DNA from: Paragordius varius
Lineage: Eukaryota; Nematomorpha
Assembly: GCA_964247055.1 (NCBI GenBank)
Contig: OZ176052.1
Location: 124,001 to 188,000, forward strand
DNA: 64,000 nucleotides
Direction: 5' to 3'
Below, piece by piece: positions 13,062 to 25,213 of this stretch (within the stretch, counting starts at the first letter, position 1; every line of letters begins with the position of its first letter). A program made the translations under genes and the position numbers. The notes under the pieces are model-generated. The model was not told the origin of the DNA. It made no database searches and was given only the letters and a program-made list of their open reading frames with translations.

Positions 13062-13499
13062 TTTGTGATAAAAATAAATAAATATTATAATACTTTTTTG
13101 TATAAAAATTTTTGGTTGTACCCCCATACCCTTCCCTCCCCTTTTTCAGATTTGACCCGCTTTTTCCTTCAAAAAATCTGGTCACCTTAGGAATGAATAT
13201 TGAATATATAGCGTTCATGAAATATGCGTATTATCAAATTGAATGCGTTTCATCCATTCAAAATGCTCCATTTTTGTGAAATTAAAAAACAATCATATGA
13301 ATATACCCCCCTATTTAACCCTATTGAATGTTTTTTGTGAAGTTTGTTTTAAAAATAGTAATATATCTCTCATTATGGGGATAATATTCATGTATTGTGC
13401 GATCAAAGAAAAACGAAATCATCTCAATACTTAGATTAAATAATGGTTATAATTGTTTTCATCTCCAACCTTAGTTTATTAAAGCAACAATAATTAAAA

Positions 13500-14060
13500 C
13501 ACTTTTTAAAAAAAAATTATAATAATTTTGTAGAGAATTTGTTTTCCTTTCGTCGCACAATCTTTTGATTCTGCAATATTGTTCCCAGATTGTAGTGCAT
13601 CTACGTTTTTATTAAAATAAAATTTTAATTCCTGAAAAAAATATTCAATAGGATTGAGTTGGAGAGAATAAGGTGGTAAATATTTGAGCTTGTTTCTTAA
13701 ATTACCCAAAATAGAACATTAATGAATGGGTGGGTTGTGTCACAAATGACAAGCGCATCTTGTGGTAACATGGCCAATGACTCTTCCAAAAATGGCTTAA
13801 AAGACTGGCCATTGAACGCTCCCTGTTTGATGCTATAATTAACAACACCCTAGAATAAAGATATACCTCTATTAAAGCCTTTTACAATAGGTGCCTGTCC
13901 TGACAGGGCCCGGCCGAACATCTATTTTGCTATCAATTAAAACCCTGACTCATCCAAATAAATTTTGTTCAAGGTATACCGTTCACGTTTAAAAGACAAG
14001 CATACTCAAATTGTTTCTGAATAACCAGCGAAGAATTGCGCTGTTACGTCCCATAATACG
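13500..14060 (-). mobile_element. Remnant of an IS630/Tc1-type (DDE_3) transposase
   Basis: The minus strand encodes, in broken frames, YLDESGF near 13960, GRALSGQAP, then FLEESLAMLPQDALVICDTT and finally LPPYSLQLNPIEYFF (open frame 13709-13506). The spacing and the last motif fit the second and third acidic catalytic regions of IS630/Tc1-mariner transposases. N-terminal DNA-binding parts and terminal repeats were not found, so the ends are approximate. Confidence 0.7.
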
Positions 14061-15644
14061 CCGCGCGTATAGTTTATATTTTAAATATTTTATTTAAAGT
14101 ATTTTTGGATATTTTGCATTCTGTTGGTAATTTATTGAGAATATTATTGACAGTCTATTCACAATCACTATCGAGGATTGTTTTGACTGACTAGACCTTC
14201 ATTGCATGTTTTCCTCCCCTTTTATAGCTCTTTCTATCCCCAAAGTCATGCTTCATCTCATGGCATTTATGGAACTTATGACATGTCTAAATCATCCACA
14301 AAATAACGAGACGATAATTAATGATTTCTGGGATTCCCAAAAATTTTGTATGCCTTAGCCTTTTTTTCATCTGACTAAAAATGAAAATTATCATAAACAG
14401 TACTTTTCCTTTTTCCTCTACCGTTTAATCAATTTGTCATACTTTCATTCCCGCCAATTTCATTACCACCTAAAGTCTAATTGAAAAAAAACCATAGATG
14501 CCAGGAACAATATAATCTTGCCTGTGTCTTTTACCTTCGTCATCATAATCTGAAGCTAACATTATAAAGGAAAAAAATCATCAGGGACACCAGGACAAGC
14601 TCTACTATTAATTCATTTCCGTCAATTTCGTTTACACCTAAAGTCTAAATTAAAAAAAAACCATCGTTGCCAGGAACAATATATCTTGCATGTGTCTTAT
14701 ATCTTCGTCAACATATTCTGAATCCAAAGTTATAAAGGAAAAAAATAGAAAAATTGAATCAAAATGATTATTTAATATAGCATAATATATTGCGAATATC
14801 TCTTTTAGAATAGTTCCCATTTCTAAAACAAAAAAATTATTATTTTAGATAAAAATTACGATTTTCCCAACCCTTTTATACAATTATTAGTGAAGGGTTA
14901 GTTGTAATTGTATTTTCTTTATACTTAAACACATTTTACCAAATATTTTCAATGCCCTTCCCCCACACTTCTCTTACTTTTTTGATGAATATGATATGGT
15001 TAATACCATGAAGTTCCATTCTTTTGTTTAACAAATAAAAATACTCAATTAACAAAAAATAAATAAATTTTTGCCAAACAAAAAGATACATGATTACAAT
15101 TTAATTTTTTTTATTATGCGCTCTCTTTAACAAATTTTTACAAAAAATGTTTTTCTTTGAAATAGAATATTTGCCCATTTGTAATATATCATTCGAAAGG
15201 GTAATGAAAACTCTATATAATGCATACTAATTGTTTTACATTAATAATTTATATTGGATATAGGAAGCATTTTTCTTAATTAATATATTTTTAAACTAAT
15301 GGATAAAAATAGCTCAAACTTTGTCTTGCCAATAAATGTAAAAAAGATAACACATGAAAGTTTTTTGATAAAAACGGTTATTTAATGCTTTTGTGTCATA
15401 TACAGCCATTAAACTATTTCCTAATGAAATAACACAAATGATTTAAAGTTCGAATAAAATACAAATGATTAAATAAATTAATGGCAATTTGCTGCCACTT
15501 CCTCACTTATTTTCTTAATTTATATCGTGAGACTGAATTATTTTTATGTATATATTTTGAGTATTATACTCAATAAATGTGTGAAAAAGCTATAAATTTT
15601 TATCAGTATTATATGCTATAATTTTTTGGTGATTACCTTTGATA
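14061..15644. other. Spacer without a recognised gene
   Basis: Apart from the two-copy tandem repeat at 14446-14746, I see only A/T-rich sequence with short chance frames. A partial C/T-rich block near 14190-14250 has no recognisable meaning. Confidence 0.5.
14446..14746 (+). repeat. Two-copy tandem repeat, about 167-bp period
   Basis: The copies at about 14446-14579 and 14613-14746 share ACACCTAAAGTCTAA-type sequence, a GCCAGGAACAATAT block, a TGTGTCTT.TA.CTTCGTCA block and a shared TTATAAAGGAAAAAAAT end. They differ at many sites, so the duplication is not recent. Function unknown. Confidence 0.7.
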
Positions 15645-17378
15645 TATACCATTTACATTTCTAATTTACCCTTGAACAATTCAAATTCACCCTTAAACAA
15701 TTCAACACCCTCGAACAATTCAAATTCACCCTAAAAATAAATTTTGTGTTCGAACTATATAACTCATTGTTGATATGAAATATATCTTTATGGCATTGTT
15801 TATAATTTTTCAATATTATTTTAATTTAAAAAAATATTTTTTTATATATATAAATATAGGTAATTTCAAATCTTGAAAAACACATATTGAGGGTGAATTT
15901 GAATTGTTTAAGGGTAATGTGACCAGATATTTTTAACTCGGACGCAGTACAAAATTAAAACATACTTTGCCTGTTTTTACACCATCGTGTGGTATATTAC
16001 ACAGTTTCCAAAAAATACCCAGATGAAATATTTGTATTCTGATAGGAAAATATCAGGATTATCATGGTGCTTTTGGTTTTAACCTTTACGAATTATTAAA
16101 GAAAGTTATTTACACTTTTGTTGTAGGTGCTCAGTATAATAAATATATTTTTTGGAAGCATGCTTTATTTCAAAAATATTACTAATTATAACATATACTA
16201 CATATAAAAAGTAAATATTTTTAAAAATTCAGTTCCAAATTTTTTGGCTCTTTAAAAATGGACTGTTCTCTTATAAACTCAAAAATTCCGACTTTGATAT
16301 CAACTAAATATATTTTAAAAAATACACACTTTCAAAAATTTAATATTTAGCAAAATTTGTTGAAGCGTACTTCATATTATTTTGAGCATGATGGAACCGA
16401 TATAAACGGTTGAGATGTTATTACATTTTATATATATAATGCTAATTCTCAAACAAATTTTTGATTAAAATATTCGTTTCATTTCAAATTTATGTTAAAT
16501 AAAAATTGTGGATCTAAAAAAAAAGTTCACCGAAATTTGCAAGCAAACAAACGTTTAAATTAAAATTTTGAACCTATAGTAATGTATCATCGAATTTTTT
16601 AGAAAAAGGATTTATTATATATTAAACGTTATACAGTTACCATTATGCATCAAAATCGTTAGAAGTACGCTTCAACAAAATATCTCAAATTCGTTTTTAT
16701 GCAATAAGAAAACATAAAAATTAAAGTTTAGAAAAAAAAATTAAGTAATATGAAACCTCCAACCTAATGAGTATAGAAAACGTAAAAACCCTTAATTTTT
16801 TAATAAGAAAAAAAAGGTTATTTCGAAATCATATGCCATATATAATAAATTTTATATAATATGTTACAGGAATAATTATCTATATAATTTTCAGTTTAAT
16901 AATTATAAAAAAAATTAACTTTCAAAACTTGATCAATTTAAAATCATAAATAATTTTGTAAATTTTATATTTTGAGGCACCTCTTTTTGCGGAAGCCCTG
17001 AGTGAAAGAGCGATGATCCTGAATCTTACGGTGTGGAGTCCGAGATTTATAGTTTCTCCAGGCTGCAATCCAAAGTTTAAAAATAGGCCAATCTTAGTTT
17101 GTTACCGCAAAATGAACCATTTCTTTACATATTATGGGGTTATTTTTACTATTTGTTTGAATAAATAAAAGGTATTTAATATATATTTATAAAAAATTTT
17201 TTTTTAAAATTTAGAAAGCGGTACAAAAGTAGGCGGAGTACAGGCGCAGTTTTTTTCTGAAAACCCAGTACAGTACTGCGAAAAACAGCCTATCTGGTCA
17301 CTTTATTTAAGGGTGAATTTGAATTGTTTAAGGGGGAATTTGAATTTTATGGGTAAATATAAATTGTAAATCGTATAT
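15645..17378. repeat. Element with inverted 21-bp repeat arrays, split by a hAT
   Basis: The left end TATACCATTTAC is followed by repeats of TTGAACAATTCAAATTCACC. An inner core contains ATGAAATATATCTTTATGGC. The right side carries the same repeat inverted (GGGTGAATTTGAATTGTTTA) and closes near TTGTAAATCGTATA. A 1.4-kb hAT element (15915-17305) sits in the right-hand array. Relatives are at 32638-33184 and 39588-40022, with fragments at 32216-32290 and 48783-48890. Confidence 0.75.
15915..17305. mobile_element. Non-autonomous hAT element
   Basis: The ends are TAATGTGACCAGATA and the inverse TATCTGGTCACTTTA. A perfect 8-bp target duplication TTTAAGGG lies at 15907-15914 and 17306-17313, within the 21-bp repeat array. 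No transposase similarity was recognised in its 1391 bp. Its ends resemble those of the hAT at 10161-13189 (both contain GTGACCAGA), so that family may have moved it. Confidence 0.88.
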
Positions 17379-17603
17379 ATCAGGGATGGTGAAACGGTAG
17401 ACCGCGGTCGACTTCGTGACCGCGAGATTAAAAAAAGATAAAAATATTTTTGCACAGATATTTTTCACAAAAATGATAAATTATTTTTATGTAATTGAAA
17501 AAAATACTTGCCAAATGAAAATTTGTAATGACGTTTTGGGGTAGTCTCAGTGAAATTTGTTATATATTGATTTTACTGTCATTCTGTTTGTTTTAATCAC
17601 GCT

Positions 17604-17760
17604 TTGGAGCTGTCCCAATTTTAGATATAGAAGTCATAAAACCTTAAAAAAAAATAAGCTTATATATCTAAAAATAATGTTTGATAATAAAATTTTAACT
17701 AAAGTAACTTTCATAACAGTAGTTTATTTACAAAAGTGATCTTGGAGTATAAAATTACTA
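17604..17760. repeat. Second copy of the dispersed repeat of 4797-4990
   Basis: It opens with TTTGGAGCTGTCCCAATTTT and keeps the AAGCTTATAT and ACAGTAGTTTATTTA blocks in order. It lies just upstream of a MITE-A copy. Confidence 0.45.
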
Positions 17761-17869
17761 TGTGAACTAGGATAAAAATATGAAAGATCATGTGTGAAAG
17801 TTAATTAATTTTTTTTTATTTCAGAAACTGCCCCGCCAAATTTTTTTGGTATTACCAGTTTTCTAAAGA

Positions 17870-18156
17870 TACAGTAAAAACTGAAATTATACGGACTAAA
17901 TGTAAAAATATAAAGACAAATAATTTTTTTAAAAGACAACCCCATACTTTTATAAACCTTAATTAATCTAACTATTTAATTAATATTGTAAATGTATAAT
18001 TGATTGTGTTACCAATTTACATTTCTATATTATACTTTGTAGTTTAAACAATGTATAATTTAAAAAACTCAAGAAAAAGTATGGGGTTGTCTTTTAGAAA
18101 AAAATATTTGTCTTTATATTTTCATATTTTGTCCGTATAATTTCATTTTTACTGGT
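17870..18156. repeat. MITE-A copy
   Basis: The left end TACAGTAAAAACTGAAATTA is at the TA at 17870. Inverse arms surround a central block with TTGATTGTGTTACCAATTTA, and the right end is TTTTTACTGGTA. Confidence 0.9.
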
Positions 18157-18452
18157 AATCATTTTATGGTTACATCAAGCATGGTTAAAATTGTGCTATT
18201 TTTCCTGATATTTTAAAGTTATCCGCAGACCCAAAATATTCCAATAAATGAGTATAAGAGAAAGATGATGGCTGACTATAAAATATTAAGAGTTTAAGGA
18301 GATAATCCTAAATTATACAATGTCAACGGAATCCCTGAACGAAACTGTTAAATATGGAAGAATACAATTAAAGGATCTAAAGCAAGCATAAATACATATA
18401 CAAACAACATAAAATATGCACTATTTATTACTTCACAAACTTTGATTGAATA

Positions 18453-18753
18453 TACAGTTAAAATGGAAATTATACGAACAAAAGGTAAATATATAAAGAC
18501 AAATATTTTTTTCTAAAAGACAACAACCATACTTTTTAAATATTAATGTTTTCATGGAAGCTATTTAGTCACATTTGTAAAATATAAAATTTATTGTGTT
18601 AGTATTATATATCTCGATCCACACTTTGCCCTTTTCAACAATGACTTAGTTATTCTAAAAAAATCAAGAAAAAGTATGGTTGTTGTCTTTAAGAAAAAAA
18701 TATTTGTCTTTATATTTTTACGCTTTGTCCGTATAATTTCAGTTTTTACTGTA
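18453..18753. repeat. MITE-A copy
   Basis: The left end TACAGTTAAAATGGAAATTA and right end CAGTTTTTACTGTA enclose the family arms with ACGCTTTGTCCGTATAATTT on the right. The centre is more diverged than in other copies. Confidence 0.9.
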
Positions 18754-18756
18754 TGT

Positions 18757-20015
18757 TCATGTGTTTACTAAGTCTCAGGTTGGAATACTTTCAAAAAGCA
18801 ACCATTCTATTGCATTTTAAGATCTTAATCGGTGTTTATTGATTCTTATACCTCATTTATTTGGCAAAACCTTGTTCACTTATGATTAGAATTAGGTTTA
18901 ACCAGTTACCGTGACTGCGACAGCTAATATAAAACCAATTACATTCGATTTTTTATGTATATCATGTGACGTGAAATACTAATTATAATAATATTGAATT
19001 AACGTCAAAAAAGGTAATAATAAAGTTATGACTATCGGGCAACAAGTGTATAGATTTACTTTGTTTAGTATCACATATTTCCAAAAATAATTGAATGTTT
19101 CAAATGTTTTAAAACTCAACCATATATTTTCTTTTACATTTTTTAGAGTTTCCTCTTTTTTCCCATATGCTAAAACCAAGCTTTAATCAATTAATATTTA
19201 TTGAGTTAATCATTCTTTCAAAGTTATAAATGTTCTTCTAAAGATAATTCATTGTAATATCTCAACCACACTTTAAAGCTATAGTGTGTTGTGCAGGGTA
19301 CTCATTATTTTCTTTGTCAGTAATGTTGGCTAAATTGTTTCGATATAAGCAAAGGATGTATAACAATCTAATGATATGAAGTTTTAAACTGACATTTTTC
19401 AGTAATAATTTTTACTTACTGATATTTATCTAGACGGTACATGAAAAAAAAACGCCTAATTTTTTAAATTAGACCATCTTTTAAGTAATATTATGCTTTG
19501 TAAAATTATTAATAAGTATGGTTTTAACACCTAATTTGAATATTATATGAAAATTATTGTTCAAATTTATCCTTCTTAATTACAGTAAAATTTATAATTA
19601 TGCGGACAAAACGTAAAAACATTTAGACAAATATTTTTTTCTATAAGACAACCATACTCTTTTAAGCTTGATTTTTTAATATTAATTGTTTTAAATAGCA
19701 CATCATAGAATTGATATCTATATTGGTACCATTTTAAAATTGTAATTAGATAATTTATATGAGAAAAATTAAGGTTTACAAAAGTATGGTTGTCTTTTAA
19801 AAAAAATTGTCTTTATATTTTAACGTTTTTACCGTATAATTTCAGTTTTTACTGTAATTTTTTTCCAAAAGCAACATATCGTATTGAAATCCAAAATCCA
19901 ACATTTCCATAAAAATTTCTAAGTAAATTTATAAAATTAAAAATTATTCACCATCTCTTTTTTGTTATCATGATAGAAATACAGAGCTTTTGTTTATTAT
20001 AAAGGATACTTACAA
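18757..20015. other. Spacer without a recognised gene
   Basis: Contains a MITE-A copy at 19581-19856. The open frame on the minus strand at 19179-18979 shows no domain or splice context and is taken as chance. Confidence 0.5.
19581..19856. repeat. MITE-A copy
   Basis: The left end TACAGTAAAATTTATAATTA and right end TTTCAGTTTTTACTGTA enclose the usual GACAAATATTTTTTTCTA arm and its inverse. Confidence 0.88.
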
Positions 20016-20189
20016 TACAGTAGCGTATGGCATAAAACAATATTAGTCCATAAATGAGTAAAAAAAGTTATTTTTTAAAAAAACAAAGGAATATTATGGT
20101 ATGTGTATATAACTAGGCTTGTTGATTAAGAGAAGCATTTTTTTATTCTTTTGTGGACTAATAATGTTTTATGCCATACGCTACCGTTA
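20016..20189. repeat. MITE-B copy, about 174 bp
   Basis: The left arm is TACAGTAGCGTATGGCATAA continuing into AACAATATTAGTCCATAAA; the right arm is its inverse ending in GCCATACGCTACCGTTA. A second copy of similar length is at 57907-58080. No coding content; TA flanks suggest mobilisation by a Tc1/mariner-type transposase. Confidence 0.85.
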
Positions 20190-20360
20190 AATATGATGTG
20201 CGTGGTTGATTGTATCCTAAGGCATCCACTTGAGACATATTCATTTTTGTGTTAAAGAACAATGGTCATTTATCTGTGCCTTTTTAATTATTATTCTTTC
20301 TTAACAAAAAAAGATAATTTATTTAAACCAACATTACCATTCCCTTAGAAGACGTAAAAT

Positions 20361-20541
20361 ATGGAAAAGATGGCACATTCTTATACAAACTTGGATTTTG
20401 TTGGAAATTATATTCAAAGCAATCATTATTCTTCCTCGAAAGATGTATTTGACTTAAGAAAAAGCCCGAAAAAAATGTTTTTATCTCCAACAAAAAATCA
20501 GGCTCAATTGGTAAGGAATCTCAAATCCTTGCTTCTCCCTA
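20361..20541 (+). CDS. Possible first coding exon of an unrecognised gene
   Basis: An ATG at 20361 opens about 60 codons ending with a possible donor (CCTAAAG|GTTTAT) at 20541-20542; an alternative donor TTG|GTAAGG lies near 20510. A plausible acceptor CCCTTAG is just upstream at 20342-20348, so the exon would carry a short 5' leader. The peptide is rich in S, K and L (for example FDLRKSPKKMFLSPTKNQAQ) and resembles no family I know. It lies upstream of arginase on the same strand, but the phase does not join the arginase exon at 25132. It could equally be a chance frame. Confidence 0.25.
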
Positions 20542-21144
20542 AAGGTTTATTTAATTAATTTCGCATAAAACACCACCGGAATTCGGTATCTAAACATTTT
20601 GTCAAAAAAATCTTTGGAAGCGGCACCAGAACCATTTAGCCAAGAGCCGCTTTGTATTATTAATATAGGAACCAAATTTAACACAAAAAATTGTCTTGAA
20701 ATCAAAACCGATTCCCTATTACATACTTTAACAATTTAAAATAAAGTTGTTTCAATCAGAGAGAAGAGATTTGTAGAAAAACTGGAGAAATTATTATTCA
20801 AGCAGTTGTTGTCATCAAAAGAATTTGGCAGCGTTTTTAAAACTTAAAAGCGGTATAAATATTATTGGTTTCTATAAACCTTTGTATTTGTTGATAAATC
20901 ATAGAACTGGAAGAAAGAATCTAATTTAAATTAAAACATTTTTTTTGTAACATTGCAAACATGTTTTTTTAGTTTTCATTTAATATATTTACTTATTTTG
21001 TTTTTGTTTTTATTTTAGTTTCATTTTTACGTTTGACACAGATTGCTTGTAGTAATCGAAAATTCAGATTTCAATTACAGTATGCATTTTAATGCCTATT
21101 TCACACTATAGTTGGGCATTTTGGAATAGCGAATTACCCTATAG

Positions 21145-23436
21145 CAGTGGTACTCAAACTGCGGCCCTAAGACTACTTTAAAATTGCCCTACGACCATAT
21201 TGATACTTAAATTATTTTTTTATTGATGAATTTTTAAAATACACATAAACGAATTTTCGCTTAATTTAATATTAATTCATTTATTTAGATTTAATTTTGG
21301 TAATTTTTATTTTTTACCCAATTTGAAATGTAAAAAAATTTCCCTATATTAAAATGATTTCAAAATTTTGGCACACGTTTCTGTTTCTGTATTCTATTAG
21401 AAATATATATTACATTCCTTTTTTGTATTTAAGCAAGCCGTTAATTCAAACTTTCATATACATATTCTTTTCATTGCTATCCTGCATCGTTTTATATAAC
21501 TATTTCCCATAAAATATTTTTCAAATAAACATTATTAAATTTCAATGTTTTTTATAGCATAATTTATATCATATTTCTATTTCTTTGAAAAATTTACATA
21601 ATATTTAAAAATAATTTAAAGGATGACATCTAATGCTAAAAAACGTAAATAATCCGATGAAAATCGCTCCTCTAAAAAAATGGAAAAAAAATTATTTGTC
21701 GTGTTAAATCAAATGTTGTTACCTGCCATATATGTAAGACATAAATATAAATACAATATTAAAAGACATTTTAGAATCCATCATTAAAAAATCACGTAGA
21801 AAGAAACGAAAAAAAATAAGGAATTAAACCAGAAAGAAAAATCTATTATGTCCATAGCTTTCTCCCAGATATTTTCCAACAATTAAAACGATTGAAGAAA
21901 ATATGGAATTTACCGCGATTAATTTAATAATAAACAATCATTTAACATTTTTATTTAATAAGATGAAATTCAGATTTTAAGAATAAAGAAATATTAAAAA
22001 TAAACTCAATAAACCATGGCTTATAGATATTTCCATCATTAAGCAACTTGAGCATTGTTTTGATCAGGCGCATATCATTGAAAAATTCGTAGATTTTCAA
22101 AATGATTCCAATTTACTCAAGTTATCCTAACTATTTTTCCCTCAACTTACACGTGTGAGACAGCATATTCATGAATGAATTATGCCATATACATACAGAA
22201 ATTGCTTAACCGGAGCTCATATGGACGACGTGTTAAGACTGGCCTGTCATGAGACAAATCCAAATTTGCCAAAAATTATTGGTTAATATCAGGGCTTGAA
22301 ACCGGAACCGTAACCGCATGGAACCGGAAACCGGTTAGGGGGATTTTAACAAGAACCGGTTCCATTATGATGAAACCAACGCGGTTCCGGTTCCACTTCT
22401 CCGGAAACCACCTCGGTACCGATTCCAAAATTTCAGGATTTACCCGGTTCTATCTATAAAGTTTTAGGCACCAACCCGGTTCCGGTTCCACCCCCGTAAT
22501 TACTGGTTTCCATATTTTTATTATAAAATTTATTTTATAATTTAAATTTGATTGTACCACTACATATTACAACATACTTCAAACCTAAAATTAAGCGCCT
22601 AATACTATATTTGCCATATTTTCTGATTTTTAAGCGATTCGGCTGTTCTAAAAAACTATTATTCATAACTCGAGTTTATTTATAATACATATGTTAGTAA
22701 ATATAGATCTCCGTTGAAAGGAGTTTTTCACCCTTAATTTTCTATTTCAGACCTAAGGATCAATCTGACCAGCGAATTACTTGGTCCAATAATTATTAAA
22801 GTTTAAAAAATTTTTTTAGATGCCATAATTAATTTAACTCTCATTAAATACCTTTGTACTATTCCTATTATAGTTATATAATTTGTTTCATTTATTATGC
22901 TACACTATATTTCTTCCGCTATACATTTGGCGACTTATAATAAATTGTTTGATAAAATTTCGGTTGTTTTATTATAATAATAATTTTGTAAATCATTTAA
23001 TCAAAAGTCAGGAACCGAAAATGAACCGGTTCTAAATATAAGGAACCGGTTCCGAAACCGCTAAATTTTTAAGGATCCATCGCGGTTCCGGTTTCATTTG
23101 TTCAGAAACCCCCCGGTTCCGGCTGGAACCTACTGGTTCTATTTTCAAAGCCTTAAAAACCAACGCGGTTCCGGTTCCACTTTTTTTATCGGTTCCAAGC
23201 CCTGGTTAATATCAAAATAAGTGTATCGAAATTATTAATTTTTTAAACTAAATGGTGCAAAACGAGTTTTTTGCTGGATTTAAATGCGACAAAAAATTCA
23301 TTGTGCTGATTTAGAGTAAAAATATGTGCATATGTGTCAAATAGCTATGGAATATTTGCCATTATTAAGTTTATGGCCCTCGAAAAAAAAAATATATTAA
23401 GTTTAGCCCGTCAAATTTTTTTGGTGAGTACCACTG
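21145..23436 (+). mobile_element. hAT element (Buster/ZBED5-like), dead, hosting another hAT element
   Basis: The termini are CAGTGGTACTCAAACTGCGG and the inverse, ending GTGAGTACCACTG. The perfect 8-bp duplication CCCTATAG is at 21137-21144 and 23437-23444. Plus-strand remnants of a transposase of the ZBED5/SCAND3 type are visible: near 21623 a basic start (MTSNAKKRK) and an NIKRHF finger-like block, and near 22210 a C-terminal block LTGAHMDDVLRLACHETNPN. Multiple stops make it inactive. A smaller hAT element is inserted at 22290-23204. Confidence 0.88.
22290..23204. mobile_element. Non-autonomous hAT element rich in AACCGG motifs
   Basis: The ends CAGGGCTTGAAACCGG and CGGTTCCAAGCCCTG are inverted. 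The 8-bp duplication GTTAATAT flanks it at 22282-22289 and 23205-23212. Both subterminal zones are packed with AACCGG/GGTTCC motifs in both orientations, which in hAT elements often serve as transposase binding sites. It has no coding content. It is the innermost layer of a three-element nest. Confidence 0.92.
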
Positions 23437-23790
23437 CCCTATAGTTTAAAATAAGCAACCATTAAAATGGATATATAGCTGAATTATAATCCCAATATTA
23501 ACATTAAAATATAATTTTTGGATTGGCAGAGAAATGTAGCATTAAAAAAGATTTATGGTTTTTATAGCAAAGTATTTCTGCATTTAAAATGGAATCAGAA
23601 TCAAAATATTTAAACTGTAACCGTTTTTTAAATAACTGTGGAACAGACAACTTAACTAATTTCATCTCAGCTTTAGGTACTATCAAAATAATTCTTTATC
23701 GGATTTTCAGCCAATAAAAATTTTTTAACAATATATTTATAATGCTCTAAAAAATTATCAAAAATAACCTGTTAAAACTAGCCTTTCGTC

Positions 23791-24039
23791 CAGGAGTGTT
23801 CAACACGCGGCCCTTTGAGAAATTTCAAATAAACAATTTCAAATACAAAATTTTACAAAATCTAGTAAGTAAGACAAATTTTTGACTATATCTTTCCGTA
23901 TTTTGGCAATGAACTAGCAATATTGTTAAAATCAATAGTAATTTTTACAGTTTTATGTTTGAAATGTAATATATTATTTGTTATTCCCCAAATCTTTTCT
24001 TAATGCGGCCCGCGATGCGATTTGTGTTGGACACCCCCG
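23791..24039. repeat. Small hAT-like MITE
   Basis: The left end CAGGAGTGTTCAACACGCGG and right end GTGTTGGACACCCCCG are imperfect inverse copies of a common hAT-type terminus. The flanking octamers CTTTCGTC and ATTTAGTC match at six of eight positions, consistent with an old target duplication. Confidence 0.65.
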
Positions 24040-24489
24040 ATTTAGTCACCTATTTACACCTGGCATAAAAAAGATTATACATGTTTATTTTCCTAAGCTA
24101 TTTATTTATTTCTTTTGTCAATATTATATATATATATATATAAAGTTTCAAAATTTTTAAGGTTTGCGCGTTTTTATGTTCTAAAAAAATTTATATTTAA
24201 AATTTTTACATCACTTCCTAGAGGGCAAAATAAAAATGTAAAACACATGAAAAATAATTTACGGATCACTGAACAATCTTTGAATGAATGAATATATTAT
24301 AATTTTTTCTTTTGTAAAAAAACGTAATCTTATCCGTAAGCCTAAAGCCAAATTTTAAGTTAAAATAAAAAATTATGTGTGATTGTGCCAAAAATTGTTT
24401 AAAGACCATAAAAACTCATTATTTTTTTACTAAAAAAACATTTACATTGTATAAAAAGTAGTTAAAAAATTTAACAACAAAAAAGGATA

Positions 24490-24768
24490 TACAGTAAAAA
24501 TTGAAATTATACGGAAAGACGTGGAAATATAAAGACAAATATTTTTTTCAAAAAGACAACCATACTCTTTCAATCGTTATTTTTAAAATATAACTAATTT
24601 TTTTAAACTACAAAGTTTCTAAAAATGTAAAAATTAGTAACGCAATCAATTATGTACTTTACGATTATAATTAAATGTTATATGATAAATTAAGGTTTAA
24701 AAAAATATAATTATCTTTTTTAATAAAAATTTTTGTCTTTATATTTTGTCCGTATAATCTCAACTGTA
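24490..24768. repeat. MITE-A copy
   Basis: The left end is TACAGTAAAAATTGAAATTA. The right arm is shortened, ending GTCCGTATAATCTCAACTGTA. It lies about 450 bp before the first arginase coding exon. Confidence 0.85.
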
Positions 24769-25213
24769 TATAAATGCGCTTATTGATAACATGATAAGTT
24801 GATACATTGTGTTTAAGAAATTGACTTAGCCCGAAAATATAAATGAGATTTTTTAGGTTAATTTAACAACTTTTCTCTTTGTCACATGTATAAAAAACTG
24901 CTTGAGTCTAAAAATCATCCAAAAATAAGTTTATTTATAAAAAAAATAAGTACAAAGAAATAAAAAACGTACAAAAAACACGTATGCATATCTTTTTTCA
25001 CTTGTTGTTTGCCTCTGTTTGTTCTTTTTCGTTTCATTTTTTTTGAACATAAATATTTTTTTTGACACATTCAAAAAAAAGAGTGCATCTTTATTTCTCT
25101 ATAATTAATTCATTGTAAATTTTATCTTCAGTGGAATATCAAATAATATTTTTTATAATCAAGAATTAAATATTGTACAACAAAAACCTACTAATTTATC
25201 ATCCAACACTCAA

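Larger units (their letters stand above)
10161..13189 (+). mobile_element. hAT transposon with BED-finger transposase, hosting a Helitron
   Basis: The termini are TAAGGTGACCAGA and its exact inverse TCTGGTCACCTTA. A perfect 8-bp duplication GGAATGAA lies at 10153-10160 and 13190-13197, the hallmark of hAT insertion. Degenerate transposase runs on the plus strand between about 10629 and 12310: an N-terminal zinc finger, a middle block reading GCAAHIIHNAIQ and a C-terminal dimerisation block (ATERVFSTVN). A Helitron (12468-13061) is inserted near the right end. The intact target duplication shows the outer borders are real. Confidence 0.93.
21076..23475. repeat. MITE-C copy broken by a hAT insertion
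   Basis: The left piece starts TACAGTATGCATTTTAATG and continues with TATTTCACACTATAGTTGGG. The right piece, after the insertion, carries TAAAATAAGCAACC and ATTAAAATGG, the inverse of the start. Between them sits the hAT of 21145-23436. A second MITE-C copy lies at 27441-27622 in the arginase gene. Confidence 0.7.

Noticed and set aside
12814-13218. Plus- and minus-strand frames of 75-85 codons
   Set aside because: Entirely within or across the Helitron end and the hAT terminus; no protein similarity.
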